Of a DNA stretch of 64,000 bases, positions 12,701-25,634 are shown one piece after another (position 1 is the stretch's first letter; each line of letters starts with the position of its first letter). Under the pieces are notes generated by a model that was not told the origin of the DNA, did no database searches, and saw nothing but the letters and a program-made list of their open reading frames with translations. The position numbers and the translations under genes are program-made. The DNA comes from Adineta vaga (lineage: Eukaryota; Rotifera), in contig CP075496.1 in assembly GCA_021613535.1 (NCBI GenBank), forward strand, positions 3,286,001 through 3,350,000, written 5' to 3'.

Positions 12701-13607
12701 GAATAAAAAAAACGATAGACCTTTGTCTTTTCTTCTGTTTCATTGAACATAGATTATGAACAGCAATGCTAGTGCCTACTAGTAATGTTATCAATGATCA
12801 TTATTTTCGTATAGAAATTGTAATGAAATAAGAATTAGAGAAAAGTCTTACACCTTCTTTTTTCGAACACTAAATGAAGCGTTTAAAATTATATCAAAAG
12901 ACGATAAGAAGAAAAAGAGAGAACACCGATAGACTATTCAGTGGGGTACCATTTGTCTGGATACTACGAAGATTATTCTTCGATTGGGACAATTAAGAAT
13001 AGGCGGCAAACGAAAGAAAAAGGAGACATCACCTTCATATCTTTTAATGAGCTATTGTGACAAGTCTTATTTAGACATATGCATGTGTGTGTGTGTGTGT
13101 GTGTGTGTGTCTATACGTATATGTGTGCATTTTGACAGTGATGCGACAAGTTGTCGGCTAGTTAGATTAAGACCTGGACGAAACATAAAAGACTTACTTG
13201 GTAAACTTAACATTGCTGGTTCACTTTCAAGTAAACCATATTCAGTTGAAACAACGCATGCATAAGCACCTGGTTGAGTATATGCAGTATCGCCAAATTG
13301 AAATATACGTAATTCATTATCATGCATTTCAATTATCGATGGATTCAATTCAATACGTTGTCCAACATGAGTCCAATAGGCAACCGAAAGAAATGGTGTA
13401 TCATTACTTTCACATATTAAATGTGCCTCAGATGACGATGGTATTACAGCTGTTTGAGGTCGTACACGTACTTGTGGTAAACCATCTAAATAAAGATGAA
13501 AGAAAAGCCAATATAGAATTTGATTGAATAAAGCATCATTGAAAATAAGTTTACATACCAATAGAATATAAGTAAAAGAATAAGATGAGAATATCGATCA
13601 ATTTCAT
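6756..13607 (-). CDS. Ig/FN3 transmembrane receptor resembling CDON/BOC/Ihog
   Basis: Fourteen exons encode about 1,147 aa: 13607-13559, 13485-13198, 10655-10497, 10417-10207, 10153-9921, 9851-9696, 9525-9406, 9349-9029, 8944-8909, 8857-8255, 8196-7930, 7869-7504, 7450-7184 and 7123-6756. All junctions are GT..AG and nearly all are phase 1, as usual for Ig genes. Order of parts: signal peptide (MKLIDILILFFYLYSIG), five Ig domains to about residue 505 (each with the Cys pair and a YxC motif such as GKYQC, GTYICR, GIYQC, GIYEC), two FN3 domains (about 525-720), one membrane helix (about 780-808), and a 340-residue Ser/His-rich cytoplasmic tail. Five Ig plus two FN3 best fits the Hedgehog co-receptor family CDON/BOC/Ihog; protogenin, neogenin or a contactin-like adhesion receptor are alternatives. 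No catalytic domain is present. Confidence 0.85.
10656..13197 (-). other. Unusually long intron 2 of the Ig/FN3 receptor gene
   Basis: This intron is 2,542 nt, while most other introns in the window are 46-120 nt. Phase 1 is kept across it (exon 2 ends CCA A, exon 3 begins CA). It contains many purine- or pyrimidine-rich stretches and a (TG)13 run, and no convincing additional exon. It may hold regulatory sequence, an alternative first exon, or both. Confidence 0.7.
13084..13110. repeat. (TG)n microsatellite
   Basis: About 13 perfect TG units lie inside intron 2 of the Ig/FN3 gene, roughly 90 bp from the exon 2 donor site. This is a simple repeat with no sign of function. Confidence 0.95.
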
Positions 13608-16600
13608 TGTGCATATTACATTATAAAGAAATCAAACAAAAACAAAGACATCTACAATTAATGAAACCATATGATGTAATGTATGAAAAAGGAGAAGAAA
13701 TAAAAAAAACGAGAATTGTTCATTAATACACTTGGACGCATCAATTGTTCAGCCAAATGAGCATCCAAACAGTAAGAATAATAACAATACAAATTCTATT
13801 CGTAGCTTTAATAAGATCAGGTTGAACGAATATTGACCGCCTACCGTCAGCTGTTCATTCATTCATTCAATCTTAGTGTGTATTTAAAGGAAAGAAAACG
13901 ACACAGACAGCGTGTAAAAGGAGATCATCGGTGTTATTGTTGATAGTCGGGGCATCTTTTCGGGTGTAATTACAAGAAGAAGGATAGTAGACGATGATGA
14001 TCAGGATCAGGATGGAAGCGTCTTTAAGTAAAAAGAGAATATAAGACAAGCCGAACGAAGGAAGGTGGCTATTGTGAACATTGTTCAAATATAAAACATA
14101 AGAGAAAGAAAAGCGAGAGCGAGCGAAAGAGAGAGAGACAGACAGAGAAAGAATTCAACAAGTCATCATCATTTTTCTTTGCTATACATTTATTCTCTCA
14201 TTTTTTTCCTCTTCTCCTTCTCCTTCTCTTTCGTTCTCTTCAAAGACTGTTCATCTGTCAGCTAGCTTCTCTTTCTCTTTCTCTCGTACAATTTGTTTTA
14301 GCATTTCCGCTTCTACTCTCTGCTTTACTCGTCTCATTTTATTCGAGAACATGCAAAGGTGAACAAAAATAGTAACTCCACCTTTATCATCACAACAGAA
14401 GCACATCATCAGCAGCAGCAGCATCATTTGGATCATTTCAACGTCATATGCGACACATATACGAGAAGAAGAAAAAACGACAAAGACGACACAAGGAAAA
14501 CGTCAAGGGGGAATTACGTGTCAATGTCTCAGTTGAATATGCTTTATAAATAAATAAGGAAAGAACCGAAGAAGAAGAAGGAGAAGAAGAAAAGGGGAAA
14601 AACGGAATGTTTCAACGATCAATAAAATTAGACAACTCAAAAGAAATGTTTCACACATCTTTTCTTCGTTTTTATTATTTTTCTTCCCTTCATCTCTAAA
14701 TACGATGGACAAATAAACTCTTCTTGAGTAGATACATAAAAGTCGCCATAGTAAACACCTCAGATAGATGAACTTTCAAGGCAAATAAATCATCGTTGCC
14801 GCCAACGATCTTCATCTCTTTGTACACAACATATCCCATAGAAATACAGAAACAAAAAAAAAGAAGAATGAATGATGATTGAAGAAAAGATGCGATCGTT
14901 GCTTGCGCTTCAAATAGAATATATATTTATATATGAGAATGGATATATGCTAAGATCACTATCAATCGACATGCAATTGAACAGTTCATCTATATTCAAG
15001 AAATAAAAAAAAGAAAGAAATCAAATGTGCGATATAGTCAATCAATAAAAGAAACTATATTTGCGTTCTCAATGTAGGATAAAAAGAGGACCGACCAACA
15101 TTCTCTTGTCGATTAATCGAACATTAAAATCTGTTAAAATGATTTCAATTAAAAGGAAAAAAACACTTATTCTTCTTTTCTACTAGATCATTTCAATAAG
15201 GATAAGAATAGATCTGTTATATCCAATTTGATAAACTTTTTCTAAGCTTAAACACACGCACATCCGCTCGTTAAAGATAATGGCTAGTGACCTTCATGTT
15301 ATCAATAATATCATCGCTTACTTTTCCTATATTTCTTCAATATCCTTGCTTGGTATACGCATGTATATGTATTATACATGTATATGAGTGTGAACATTAT
15401 ATACATCAAGCAAACTTCGATAGATAGATGGAAGAGTCTAATCAACAACATCGATGAGTAGTAGTAGGACGTTGTTTATTGCTAAAAGATAGATAGAATG
15501 ATAGATACTCACTCTCTTCGCTTGATGAAATTGTAGTTTAGATTGAGAAGATTTTTATCTTTAGAAATAGAACATATGTTTTTTTTCCAATACGATGATG
15601 ATAATAATAATGATAATAATGATCACGATGATGCATAATCATGAACAAATTACGCGATCGATTGATCGCTAGACGTATATTCGATGCACTACTACTACTA
15701 CTTTTCTCTTCTTCTTTTACTAGTACGACGACGACGATGACGACTATTTGTGTGTCGCAATCATAACCACTTCGTTGTTGTTGACCACCGCCTTCAATCA
15801 ATGTGAACAGAAGGTAGCCATTAGACGAGAGTAAAGTAAACGAGGGAGAGTTGCATACTAGTCAATTGAGTGGACACGTTGATGGTTTTATTGAAATCGA
15901 CAAGCAGCCAACGGTACAGATGGCAAAAGACGATGAACAAGACGATGAAGAAAAAGAGAGAAGAAGATGATGATCAAGTCCTTCACGTCTCTTGATGTAT
16001 GTGCATTGACCTGTTTTGACGATGCACTGACAGAAATGACGAGGGAGAGAAGAAGAGAAGAGAAGAGGAGAGAGAAAAAGAAAAAAATCGCTCACTCGCT
16101 CTACAATCATTGTTGCTTCCGTACGTATGGTTGAACACAGACAGCTATAAAAAAAAGAACTGAAGAGAAAAAAACGGAACATAGTACTATAAGATCGATC
16201 ACTCGATTGACAGTGGCTTATCTCATCATAGCTTTTTTCTTCATTCTCGATCTAAGTAATGCATATCATAAAAGCGCACTAAACAAAATCGAACAAGCGA
16301 GCAAGTCATAATCAATTCATGAAACAGTTGAATTGTCAGAAAGAAGAAATTCTATTTCAATAATCGAAATTACCAATCTCATCTACGTACAATAGATCTC
16401 CTTGAAACTGTTCAAACAAATTTCTTTTTCTTTACCTTACTTTAGGTACCACTTTCTATTGTGATATTCAAGGTTGAAGAATATATGTGTACATATCCAC
16501 TTACGACACTTGCACGCAATCGGTGTGAAAAACGATTTATTCGTCGAAAAAAGAAAAATTTGAATCAATCTAGATTCTTTCTAACAAATTTGTTTTTTCT

Positions 16601-17924
16601 CTTCTTTCTAATCTAAAAGAAAAACAAAATTGACATATACATAAATCTAAATTGACAGATATCATTGCATAATCGAGACAAATGCTTACTAGCTAACTGG
16701 TATGTTCCTATTCCCAACCAGTCGTTTGCCCCCTACAAAAAAAAAAGGAATTTCCTCTTTGAGAGCAAATGTCACCATTCTTTTCTTGACTCGTTTTATT
16801 CAAATACACAAAAAAAGGGGAAATAGAAGATTGTGTCATGTCAAAAAAAAAGTAACGAATGATTATTAGAAATTGTATTTAGTTGTAAATGAATGATGTA
16901 AGTTGTCAATTGAAACATAGTTCTATATCAGAAGTGATAAGCAAGAAATAGAAATGTCTACTGTTTTGCACATACATACAGATGGATAAGCGGATGAGCG
17001 CGATTTATCTCAATATGTATGACGTAAGAAGACGAGAATGATATGAGTAGAGTTTAATCCAAAGAGAAGGAAAGATTTACCAAACAAACAAATAAACGAT
17101 GCAATTATTCATAAATAAATACGTATGGAGTTTATAACATCAAGAAGATGCATATTCAAGGTTGTTGTTTTTAGTTGTCTTAAGATAATAATAGACATTT
17201 CTACCCCCTACAGCTTATCATACCTCGATTTTGAACAACAATCAAGTAGAAATCATAATAACTCTCAAGTCCCATTAACTTTGTTCATCTGACGACAAGA
17301 AAAGTTCATCTGTCATCTTCTCATACCTCTATATGTACATCTGATATTGATCTATACAAAAAGACAAAAGACGAGGAAAGAAAGGAAGAAAAGAAATTAG
17401 TGGCCTAGTTCAAGGTTATTTCAAGTGGACAGACGCACGTTTCTCAGTCACCAGATTGTATTGTCACTCTTAAAACAACAGATTTTTTTCAAGTGACTAT
17501 AAACGAGAAAATTTTTACCGTCATTTTATTTGAACATCAAACAAAACTGGCATAGATCTTACAGGTGTTTGTTCTATTTTTTCTTTTATAGAAAAATGTT
17601 CATAGAAAAAAAGAAACGAAAATGAATATTCATTTATTTCTCTATTAGAAGTTCAATTGGTCGTTTAATAAAAAGAAAAGAAAATGTTCTTACTTTTCGC
17701 AATAATCGAAGATTGATCCGATCAATTTTCCATTCACATTTGAATAATCAACAGACTTTTAGATTACTTGCCTTGCTCTTTCTCTCTTTCTCTCTTTCCT
17801 ATTCAATCCTTACGGTTATTTACTTTATGAACTAGATAGAGGGCAAGGCACGGCTCAAATACTGAATAAGGAAGACTATAACAATAACAATAAAACAGAA
17901 CGTGAATGAATGTGTATGTATATG

Positions 17925-17939
17925 TATATATATATATAT
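17925..17939. repeat. Short (TA)n run
   Basis: A pure TA run is followed immediately by a short (TG)n run to about 17957. Simple sequence inside the gene-poor region. Confidence 0.85.
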
Positions 17940-18370
17940 GGATGTGTGTGTGTGTGCGTTCGTTAGTAGGCGGGCAAGCAGGCAGAAAATGATAATCGGG
18001 AAAGGGTGGGTGAACTTTTCTTCATATTCACTATAGATTATAGCAGCATCCAAACACAACAGACCATTATGAAATGTACACGCATGTGCATGTTAGTACA
18101 AGTGACTGAAATCTCACGAAAAGATGAGAAGAGAGATTGTCTATGTTTAATAGCAAGTTTATTATGCTCCTTGATCATCTTAACAACGAGTGAAATTACA
18201 AGTTAAATGATACTTTTACTTTCTCTCGTTCCTTTTTTTTCTCTCATCTAGCAATGTACCTTATACTTGTATTAGAATAAAAGTCATTGTACACACCTTG
18301 TGAAGGACTTACTCGTTTAAAATTGATAATAAAACATAGCTAAAAAAGAAGAAGAAAGTATTGTCCTAGA

Positions 18371-18505
18371 TAGTATACTTCCGTACTTGATTTCAATCAT
18401 TTTCTTTTCACTCTTTTCGTGTATTTCATCCTCAATGACCAACAATATCTGACAGGATAGAGAGGAAGTATCCCTTTCCCTGGTCAATGTAAAGAAGTAT
18501 GTTTG
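18371..18505 (+). other. Possible miR-1-related hairpin (weak)
   Basis: Positions 18486-18502 read AATGTAAAGAAGTATGT, identical to nucleotides 4-20 of the conserved animal miR-1-3p as I know it. The TGG that normally precedes this is present at 18481-18483 but separated by TC, so the canonical seed is broken. A partial complement of the arm lies upstream (ATACTTC at 18375-18381), but the loop would be about 100 nt. A smaller nested hairpin sits between (TGACCA at 18436-18441 with TGGTCA at 18481-18486; GGATA at 18455-18459 with TATCC at 18469-18473). A decayed miR-1 copy, a diverged relative and coincidence are all possible. Confidence 0.15.
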
Positions 18506-20604
18506 AAAATGATGCCTATAGGCTATTATAATTATGTCATCGGTGGTAGATTGAATACAAGAGTAAGAGAAAAGGAGCGACAAAAAAATCTCTCTATGGA
18601 TTGTTCCGATAGAGACAATACATGCTGAGATGATGAAAAGACATCTAGGCAATCATTATTATGAATTCGAATATAACAAGCTGATACCGCCATCCTGTCG
18701 TTTGTTGTTTAAGCTTGAATGCGTCTTTTTTTCAATCAGATCGGTCACATCTATCTGTCTATCTATGGAGTGAAATCAATATTCTAATTGTTTACCCTGA
18801 GTTAAGTACGAAACAAAGAGAGAATAAGAAACAAAACAGGTGTACGAACAAAACTGAATGATGTTCATCAGAGAATCCTTGATCGATTGCATAAGAGATC
18901 ATTCATCGTTCAATTCAACTTTACGTGTGAAGTATAGAGCAAAGTTAAGAAATTAAAACTACCATACATATATGTATATACGTATACATATATACCTACC
19001 GAATGAAAATGATTCCGATAAAAAGTACACATATATAGTGGCAAAAAATGAAAAGAAAATGAAACAAAAGACATGAGCACTTCTCCGATGACGCAATACA
19101 TTTCTCTCTCTCTCTCTAGAGGAAATTATATTTTGAACCTGGTTAGCTTGATTAGAGCTCGTTTCAAGTTTAGAAAAAGAAAAACGAGAACACAACTCTA
19201 TAGTCAATTAACTAAAAAAATAGATTACATATACATAACTTCTTTTACTACGCGAATAGTCTTTTCTGAGACATTTGTACATAGAGAATGAAAAGTTTGT
19301 GAAGATAATTTTAACTATACGAATTGATGAAATAGTAGAATGTATTAAAAAAAAAAGAGATCGAATTACTTACTGATAAAGTCTTTGAAAAGTATATGAA
19401 GTTGAACATAACATTCATGCCTTATTCACTCAACAAATGATGTGATGAAACTTCTGTTCTCATCTATCGGTACTTTTCAACCTGTAAATGGCATGTTGTA
19501 TGATTTCGTAAGCAACGATACTATAACCACAGTAACAGCAAAGAAAAGAGAGAAAGAAAATGTTTCGCTTGACCGATGTTTTAAAAGAATCTATAATATG
19601 TAGGTCTACGTACAATAGAGTTAGTGATGAAATAATTAACCATTTTTCGATCAGAAAAATACTATGGATAAGAAGCGAAGAATTGATTCACTTGACGATC
19701 GATCGACCGGCGACTACATATCAACGTTCGGAGTGGTAAAATGTAACAATTTGCATTCTATTCAGAAGAAAGAGAAGGGAGAAGCCACAAAAAAAGAAAA
19801 GAAACATTCAAAGTCGGGGACAGAATGTCAAGTGATCGTCAGAACTCATACATAATCGATACGGTAGACTCTCTTGAGACAGATAATCGAAAGTACAAAT
19901 AAAAACTAATCATTATACAACTTTTCAAAATCAAACAAACAAACTATAGAAGACAATTATTTCATTTCAAATCTGTCCAAGACATAAATCATCTATAGAT
20001 ATATTCAGAAAATGTCAAAGCTCAAATTACGTTTTCATTATGAATATCAATCGGTTACTGTCTGTCTCATTTTGAAAAAAGAAATTAGTTTGTCTTCTCC
20101 TGAAATAAATTCCACCCTAAAGACGATAAGAAAAACAACTCTGATTACATGTATATACAATATAGACGTTTTAAATAATTAACCGGAATAAGTTGTGCGA
20201 CTTCCTTATTTTACCTGTTTTGTTGCATGCAATCATTGGAAGTTAAATTGGAGCAAATGAACGAATGATGAAGGAAACAAGAAAAGAAGAATGTATTCGT
20301 TTTCTTGAGTTAGACATGCGATGTGAATAAAAGAGAAAAATAATAGGATAGAAAAATACCATCCTGATCAATTTGATTGTGAAAAGAATTTAACCTTGTC
20401 ATACTTAAATATATACTCATACATCTGGATTGTTAATCGGCTTTAGTAACAATGCCAACTTCCATCATGACAATTTACAGATGTTAGACGACTGAAACTA
20501 ATATTAATAGTGTATATATTGAAGAAAATAAAAAAAGGTCATTGTCATGTTTTGTTTGCTCAAGAGAATATAACAATGAATTGTCTGATCCCATCTACTG
20601 GTCA

Positions 20605-20624
20605 ATATATATATATATATATAT
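20605..20624. repeat. (AT)10 microsatellite
   Basis: Ten perfect AT units in the gene-poor region. A (CA)n run lies nearby at about 20964-20979. Confidence 0.95.
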
Positions 20625-23600
20625 GTACTAAAATAAAGTCGACAATGGAGTGGAATAAATAGACAATTTATTTTTCGTGAATTCTCGCACGCGCGATCGA
20701 CTAACGAGTAATTAAAGATGATTAGTAGATTTGATAGAGAGAAAGAAAGAAAGGGAGACTATGTGTGAACGACTCAGTTGACGAATAGAGACAGACACGC
20801 ACATAGATGAGAACATGTTCAAGAATGGGTGACAACAACGAAGAGATTTTTCTTTTTGTCTTTGCCTCTCTTCACGCCATCCATTCATTGTACATAGATT
20901 AACACGAACTTGTACCATTGACACTCTTCACACATCTACACACATATATGCATATATCACCCTCACACACACACACACAAGCTGTGTAAATCCTTATGGA
21001 AATCATCTCTATTCTCTTTGTTTGACCAACTGTTCTAATGGATATTTCTCGTTCGATCATGCCTATCGAATTATTCAAGCTTTCTATCACACTTCTATAT
21101 ATTTATATGGTTACGAAATATTCATGCAATCTTATGTTTCATGAGAGACCTTCATATGTGTTAAGAAGAACAAAATTGAACCTTCTATCATTACCCATCC
21201 ATGTCTTTTGACTAGATAGAATATTACACTTCGTGATTGATTAAAATGAACACAGAAGCGTGAATTGTTTGTTCACACACCGAAACGAATAGAGAACTGT
21301 TCAGATGATGGCGTCGTCATCAGTGACCATTCGTCATCGTTATTCGAACGTATCTAATTGCAAGTGATGGTGTATTGATGTTCAACTATCCTCATCTTGG
21401 AATAATTACATCATAGAATGCAAAAAAAGGAAACAACAGTGAAAAAAAGAATGCATTATAATGACGAAAGGCTTCTGATGAAGGATTTTCTCACCGAGCC
21501 TTTGATTTTATATAGAAATGCAAGCATTCTTTTTCCGTTTCTTCTTCTTTTCTCTTCAATAAGCTTATTGTTCAAAAACAACAACTCACAGATTAGCGTC
21601 TCATCCTTTTCCGCATATTTAGATAAAAATAGTGAAATATATAAAATAAAATCGATGCTCATGTATGCCTAAGGCAAGCCGACAATCATTTCCTCTTCTC
21701 TCGCTTGTCCTAAAACAATTAAATGAGAGAAAAAAAACGAATGTATCGCTTGATGATTGTCACGCTAGTTTGACTAAGCCTCAAGCTATTTCAATATTCT
21801 CGTACAAATTGATACATTCAATATCTCACATCTAGGTAATTCAATATAAATAGCAAATTTATCTTCCCTTGGTCTGTCATCAATTCTTTGTGATCTTCTC
21901 TTGATCCGATCGCATATATGATATACGAATGTGTTAGTGATCAGTTATCCCGGAGGCGATATACAACAACAAAATGACCTTTTACTCGAACAAATTTTCT
22001 TCTTCTTTATTGATACATTGTTCTTTAAACAAATAGCTTGATAGAAAAACGAGAAGGTAGGATGGACAACTGATATCAGTTGTTTTCTTTGCATAATCAA
22101 TCGATTTCTGTTCAGGTCAGATTCATTAATAAACATCTCATGATCTTTTCTCTATTTGCATGATAATACAACGAAAGGATCAAGATTTCAATTATCAACC
22201 TTGAGATAATGAATAAGACTATAATATAGTGTCAACAAGATTTCAATCAAATATGCTTGAATGAAACAGAAAATTGATTATTTGTTTACTATCCAAACAA
22301 CAGGGATAAAATTAACAAAAAGATATTCGAAGTTAATATCTATATCATCGTCGAATGTTTTCATTTCATAAATAAAACAAATTCCACAGATCGATGGAAA
22401 CAATCATCTCTTAGATAGATTACATTATGAAATCAAAACACATGTGTGGAACGAACACTTCTGTCTATCAATGTGTGAATTGGTTTGTTGAAGAAAAACA
22501 ATTGTTTAATTTATTTTTAAATTTAGAAAACATGATCGTATACATAAACATACACTTATGTTTCGTGTCAAATTTTCATCGTTTTCTCAGCCGACAAATT
22601 CAAATTAGATCATAGAATGAGGATATTGATTCAATGTATAAATCACGTTTTATATACAAGAGTCGTGTTGTTACGTGACTCTATTGATGATATTCGAAGG
22701 ATTCATTCATTTCGATGATGAAGCAAATTTAAAAACTAATAATTAATAGCTTCGCGATAGACAGTAGTCAATTTAAAATTTTGTCTTTTTTTGAAAGGCT
22801 ACATTTCTATTTTTGTATTTAAATAGCATAAAGAATACTTATAAGATGAAACAACGAAGAAGAAGAAAAAAATTGAAGTATCATTAACATTTTCGTTACT
22901 TGTTCAATCTAATGAATAGAGCGTTGTAATGTGTATAAGCTATTGTGCTGTTGTCATCAAGATTTTGAATTCTATATTCAGATGTATGTAAGAATCACTT
23001 GACAAGATTCGTTCAGAAAGTGAATGATAGAACTCTAGTTTCTAAGTGATCATCAAGTTTCATTATGAAATGAACAAGTGTTACGAAGATTTGATTACAA
23101 AACATCTCAATTATTTTAAGATAAGTTTGAAATTTCTATTGAAGTATCTCTGCTCGGGCTAAGAGAGAGAATCAATTAGATGTTATCGAATCGTTTTACA
23201 TCTTTTGAAATTATTTGTATTGATGATAAGTTAGTAATTGTGTCAGATGTTTTCTTTCACTTCATATCATGAAGAGTTTGTTTTCTTTTATTATAATCTT
23301 CCATTTATAAAATATATACTTAAAATGAACATAAGAATGTAATCGATGATACTTATGATCGAGATTCTCCTGCTGTTTTGATTCATGTAAAGATTTTAGA
23401 ACATGATCCTGAATAAACTGTTCTAATCACATTCAATTAAAACAGAATACAAAGAAAAAAAACGAAAAGAATTTTTTTTAATGTTTAGACTGTTCGCACA
23501 TCAAATATTAGCGACATCTTTCGTGTTTGAAAACGAAAGTCTTTTTTTTTCTTCTCTTTATCGAACAAATCAATTAATGATATGTTTTAAAAGATAAAAA

Positions 23601-23801
23601 TAATTGATTCAAGTTAAATGAAATGAAAAAAGGAGGTAGATTATAATTTCTTTCTTCGTACCTATCAATAAACAGTTCTAAATAAAAACTAACAAATGAT
23701 AAATTCTGGAAATGGATTCATCTAACAGTCTGTTTATTTTCGAAGTTTAATATTCTATCCTTTTGATATTTAATTGTTGTTACCATAGACAAGATTAAAT
23801 C

Positions 23802-25411
23802 ATGACTACGTTTAGTGGTTCAGATCATTTTTGGAAAGGAAATCAAACGCTCAAAGTACCGATGGAATTATTTAAATTAAATCGTCAACGTCTTTGTGAA
23901 GCATTACGAGCCCATCGAACATTACCACCTGATTCATTCGTATTTTTACAAGGTGGCACCGGCGAAATGCGCTATTGCAGTGATCATGAACCATTGTTTC
24001 GTCAAGAATCATACTTTCATTGGACATTCGGTGTGATCGAACCTGATTTTTATGGTGCTATTAATGTTCAAAATGGTGAATCAATCTTATTTATTCCACG
24101 TTTACCACCATCATATGTTGCATGGATGGGTAAAATAAAAGAAACGGATGAATTCAAGAAAATTTATCATGTTGATCGTGTTTATTTTGTTGATGAATTG
24201 GAAAAAGTATTTACTGAACTTGTCGGTACATCGAAATTGATTCTCGTATTAAATGGTTTAAATACAGATAGTGGTAAAGAATCGAAAGCTGCTCATTTTT
24301 CAGGAATGGAACAATTTCATGTTGATAAAATAACATTACATCCAATTATTAGTGAATGTCGAGTTTATAAAACGGACATGGAATTAGATGTGATGCGATA
24401 TACTAATAAAATTAGTTCCGAAGCACATAAATTTGTTATGTTAAATATTAAAGATGGTAAGTTCAAGATCTTGAAAGAAGAACTTGAAGCACTATGAATA
24501 TTCTAGGAATGTATGAATATGAAATAGAATCCTTATTTCAATATTATTGTTATCGTTATGGTGCAATGCGTCATCTGTCGTATACTTGTATTTGTGCAAC
24601 GGGTGTTAATCCAGCTATACTTCATTATGGTCATGCTGGTGCACCGAATGATCGTCAATTTACATCGAAAGATATGTGTTTATTTGATATGGGTGGAGAA
24701 TATTGTTGTTATGCATCAGATATTACTTGTTCATTTCCTGTTTCTGGTCGTTTTACCAAAGAACAACGAGTTATTTATGAAGCTGTTCTCGATGCTAATC
24801 GTCAAGTAATGAAAAGTGTTCGACCAGGTGTATCATGGGTTGATATGCATCTATTAGCTGAACGTACACAATTGGAACATTTGAAAGAAGCTGGTCTTGT
24901 TCAAGGTGATATTGATGAAATGATGAATGTTCGATTATGTTCTGTATTTATGCCTCATGGTCTTGGACATCTAATCGGTATCGATACACATGATGTTGGT
25001 GGTTATCTTGATCCTCAAAGTCGTTCAACATTACCAGCCTTGAAATCTTTACGAACAAATCGTATATTAAAAGAACGTATGTGCATTACTATTGAACCAG
25101 GAATCTATTTCAATCCAAGTTTATTAAATAATGCTTATGAAAATGAAGAACAAAATAAATTTTTAAATAAGAATGAAATTGATAAGTATTTACATGTCGG
25201 TGGTGTAAGAATTGAAGATGATATTGCTGTGACAAGTGATGGTTGTGAATTATTAACAGTTGTACCACGTACATGTGAAGAAATTGAAGAATGGATGTCA
25301 CATAATGACAAACAAGTGATCGATAAACTTGATTATGAATGTTTCGATCAATTGAATAAAAAATATCCATATCATAATCAATCGATATCAGTTAAAAAGC
25401 AAAATAATTAA
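23802..25411 (+). CDS. PEPD: Xaa-Pro dipeptidase (prolidase)
   Basis: Two exons, 23802-24456 and 24507-25411, encode 519 aa; the animal enzyme is about 490. The intron is only 50 nt (donor GTAAGT, acceptor TTCTAG), and joining gives KDGMYEYEIESLF as in the family. The N-terminal half is the creatinase-like dimer domain; the C-terminal half is the pita-bread metallopeptidase fold. The five expected metal ligands are visible: two Asp in LFDMGGEYCCYASDITCSF (about residues 277 and 288), His in MPHGLGHLIGID, Glu in ITIEPGIYF and Glu in GGVRIEDDI. The enzyme splits dipeptides with C-terminal Pro or Hyp in the cytosol, recycling proline from collagen-like protein. An acceptor AG lies 13 nt before the ATG. 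The gene is intact. Confidence 0.97.
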
Positions 25412-25634
25412 AATTATATATCGTGATCTTTTATCGATTATTTCAATCAATTCTTATTTATGCATTTGTGATTATAAATTTAATTTCCATGTATTTTGTG
25501 TTTTTCTTTCCAAACAGTATATATAAATATAGTGATTTTGATTCTCTTTTTTTGTTTTGTTTCGTTTCGAGATATAATCTATTGGATATCTTTACATTTT
25601 AGATTGAATAGTTGAATTTATTTCAATCATTATC
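25412..25634. promoter_or_regulatory. Spacer between prolidase and eL8
   Basis: A 223-bp tandem gap carrying the prolidase 3' end and the eL8 upstream region. A TATATATAAATATA run lies near 25518. A TTTTAG acceptor at 25601-25602 lies 32 nt before the eL8 ATG and suits trans-splicing or a 5' UTR intron. Confidence 0.35.

Larger units (their letters stand above)
13608..23801. other. 10-kb region without recognisable genes
   Basis: Between the start of the Ig/FN3 receptor (minus) and prolidase (plus) there are 10.2 kb with no open frame that looks like protein. The frames present are low in complexity (runs of Ser/Phe or Glu/Lys/Arg) and have no flanking exon structure. The sequence is rich in GA/CT-skewed blocks, AGAAA-type tracts, CAT/GAT runs and short simple repeats. 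Because the flanking genes are divergent, all of it is upstream DNA for one or both. Elsewhere in this window gene gaps are 0.1-1.3 kb, so this is a clear outlier. It may contain enhancers or noncoding transcripts. No transposon termini, tRNA or rRNA were recognised. Confidence 0.6.

Noticed and set aside
15538-16182. Minus-strand frames rich in Phe, Ser and Val in the gene desert
   Set aside because: They translate simple purine/pyrimidine tracts, have no homology that I can see and no exon neighbours.
17843-17880. miR-124-like (AAGGCACG) and miR-7-like (GGAAGACTA) seeds
   Set aside because: Matches are only 8-9 nt and no complementary arm was found on either side, so chance is sufficient.
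24458-24500. Prolidase as two separate genes split by a stop
   Set aside because: A 50-nt GT..AG intron joins the halves in phase and restores the conserved sequence exactly.
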